Below are positions 63,461-64,000 of a stretch of DNA of 64,000 nt, in pieces. Each line of letters starts with the position of its first letter. Positions within the stretch are counted from its first letter, which is position 1. This DNA is from Andalucia godoyi (Eukaryota > Discoba > Jakobea > Jakobida > Andaluciidae). The DNA is taken from the NCBI GenBank assembly GCA_009859145.1, contig VRVR01000051.1:131549-195548 (forward strand), given 5' to 3'. Made by a program: the position numbers and the translations under genes. Under the pieces are notes generated by a model. The model was not told the origin of the DNA. It saw only the letters and a program-made list of their open reading frames with translations, and did no database searches.

Positions 63461-63463
63461 CTG

Positions 63464-63614
63464 AAAAAAAAAGCGCGGGCTCTTTTCGCCAGATTTTGCT
63501 GGACTTCGCCCAACATCAAAGACGCCCCACGGGCTGGCCACACGACATGACCAAGAAATCGTACACGGAGAGTCACCGCCATGTGCACACCCTAAGCATT
63601 CTACGTACCAACAG

Positions 63615-63654
<40 letters not shown>

Positions 63655-63816
63655 TAATAATAATACTAAAAATAAAAGCAAAGAGGCGACTGGACGGATG
63701 ATGGATGAATGAAGAGGATTCGCGTGTTTTCATTTGCCGATAGCGGCGTTTCAAGTTCCAATTTTGACATTTACAAAAGATGGGCATTTTACGACCACTG
63801 CAGGAGAGCAAGCAGC
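63464..63816. other. Region between the unknown gene and the acyl-CoA dehydrogenase
   Basis: Contains an ACA/CAA repeat (63614-63656). Short minus-strand frames after ATG 63582 (MAVTLRVRFL) and others could be the missing first exon, but none has a convincing donor. Confidence 0.3.
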
Positions 63817-64000
63817 TCAGATTTTGGAGCGAACGCGGTGTTCCGCGACCGAGTACCTTCCAACTGCCAGGGCATGAACTTCGTCAGGGCCATCTGCAAT
63901 GCGCAGACAGCGAGCAGCAACGAAAACGTGCGCGAGGAAATCGTGGTGCAGTCCTTCGGCGCCAAATACCTGGATGGCAAAGTCGATGACAAACTGCGCT
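63817..64000 (-). CDS. ACAD10/11-like acyl-CoA dehydrogenase, C-terminus (partial)
   Basis: 61 codons run in from the right edge to TGA 63817-63819. They read AQFVIDFAIQVFGAEGLHHD, then LAHVFVAARCLRIADGPDEVH, then ALAVGRYSVAEHRV. The 'AIQVFGA-G' and 'LRIADGPDEVH' phrases are the C-terminal helix and catalytic-site signature of ACAD10/11-type acyl-CoA dehydrogenases, FAD enzymes of fatty-acid oxidation (family knowledge). The start lies outside the window. Confidence 0.85.
   Translation of the reverse strand, partial: AQFVIDFAIQVFGAEGLHHDFLAHVFVAARCLRIADGPDEVHALAVGRYSVAEHRVRSKI

Noticed and set aside
63614-63656. CRISPR-like array suggested by repeated short units
   Set aside because: It is a simple ACA trinucleotide repeat without spacers, and the genome is eukaryotic.

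Overview
This is nuclear DNA from a unicellular eukaryote. The window has spliceosomal GT-AG introns, a histone H2A gene, a eukaryotic tRNA-Asn without an encoded CCA, HAT-repeat, SPRY-CTLH and WD40 proteins, and AATAAA-like signals close behind several stops. Most genes are single long exons. I can support only four complete introns in three genes, plus one acceptor in a fourth. All donors are GTATG or GTACG and all acceptors are CAG. A CCDC148-type coiled-coil protein suggests a flagellated cell; a MORN protein and an IQ-motif protein are compatible with that. A polycystin-1/REJ-like receptor, L-galactose dehydrogenase and the PDX1/PDX2 vitamin B6 pair fit a free-living protist. I cannot name the lineage.

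Layout. 0-7 kb: end of a DCAF8-like WD40 gene, a P5B-type ATPase and a CCDC148-like gene. 7-7.8 kb: a decayed Fanzor (TnpB-like) element. 8-15 kb: an LCAT/PLA2G15-like lipase, a MORN protein, dispersed repeat B, a spliced Gln-rich SANT-like protein and a small unknown. 15.4-22.5 kb: a 2,382-residue polycystin-1-like receptor that stops before the channel domain. 23-28.3 kb: an IQ-motif protein, a class II eIF4E (4EHP-like) and COQ9. 28.5-29.1 kb: a second Fanzor relic in inverted orientation. 29.2-39.1 kb: a BLTP3-like bridge lipid-transfer protein, a three-exon tail-anchored coiled-coil protein and RanBPM/GID1. 39.4-43.7 kb: a FHIT-like HIT gene with an in-frame TAG, a coiled-coil protein, histone H2A, a histidine phosphatase and a DXO/Rai1 decapping nuclease. 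43.8-44.15 kb: second copy of repeat B. 44.2-48 kb: PDX2 and PDX1 head to head, then L-galactose dehydrogenase. 48-57.6 kb: an unknown protein, UTP6, a cytochrome b5 reductase-like enzyme, a DUF1275 membrane protein and a large disordered protein. 58-64 kb: FIGNL1-like AAA ATPase with one intron, tRNA-Asn, two unknown proteins and the C-terminus of an ACAD10/11-like acyl-CoA dehydrogenase entering from the right edge.

Most genes are unrelated housekeeping genes. The clear functional grouping is vitamin metabolism at 44-48 kb: the two PLP-synthase subunits share one divergent promoter region, and an L-galactose (ascorbate pathway) dehydrogenase follows. The most unusual content is the pair of internally deleted Fanzor elements that share the same inactivating +1 frameshift, a two-copy unknown repeat family, the interrupted FHIT-like gene, the channel-less polycystin, and in-frame hexanucleotide repeats that give dipeptide runs in seven unrelated proteins.
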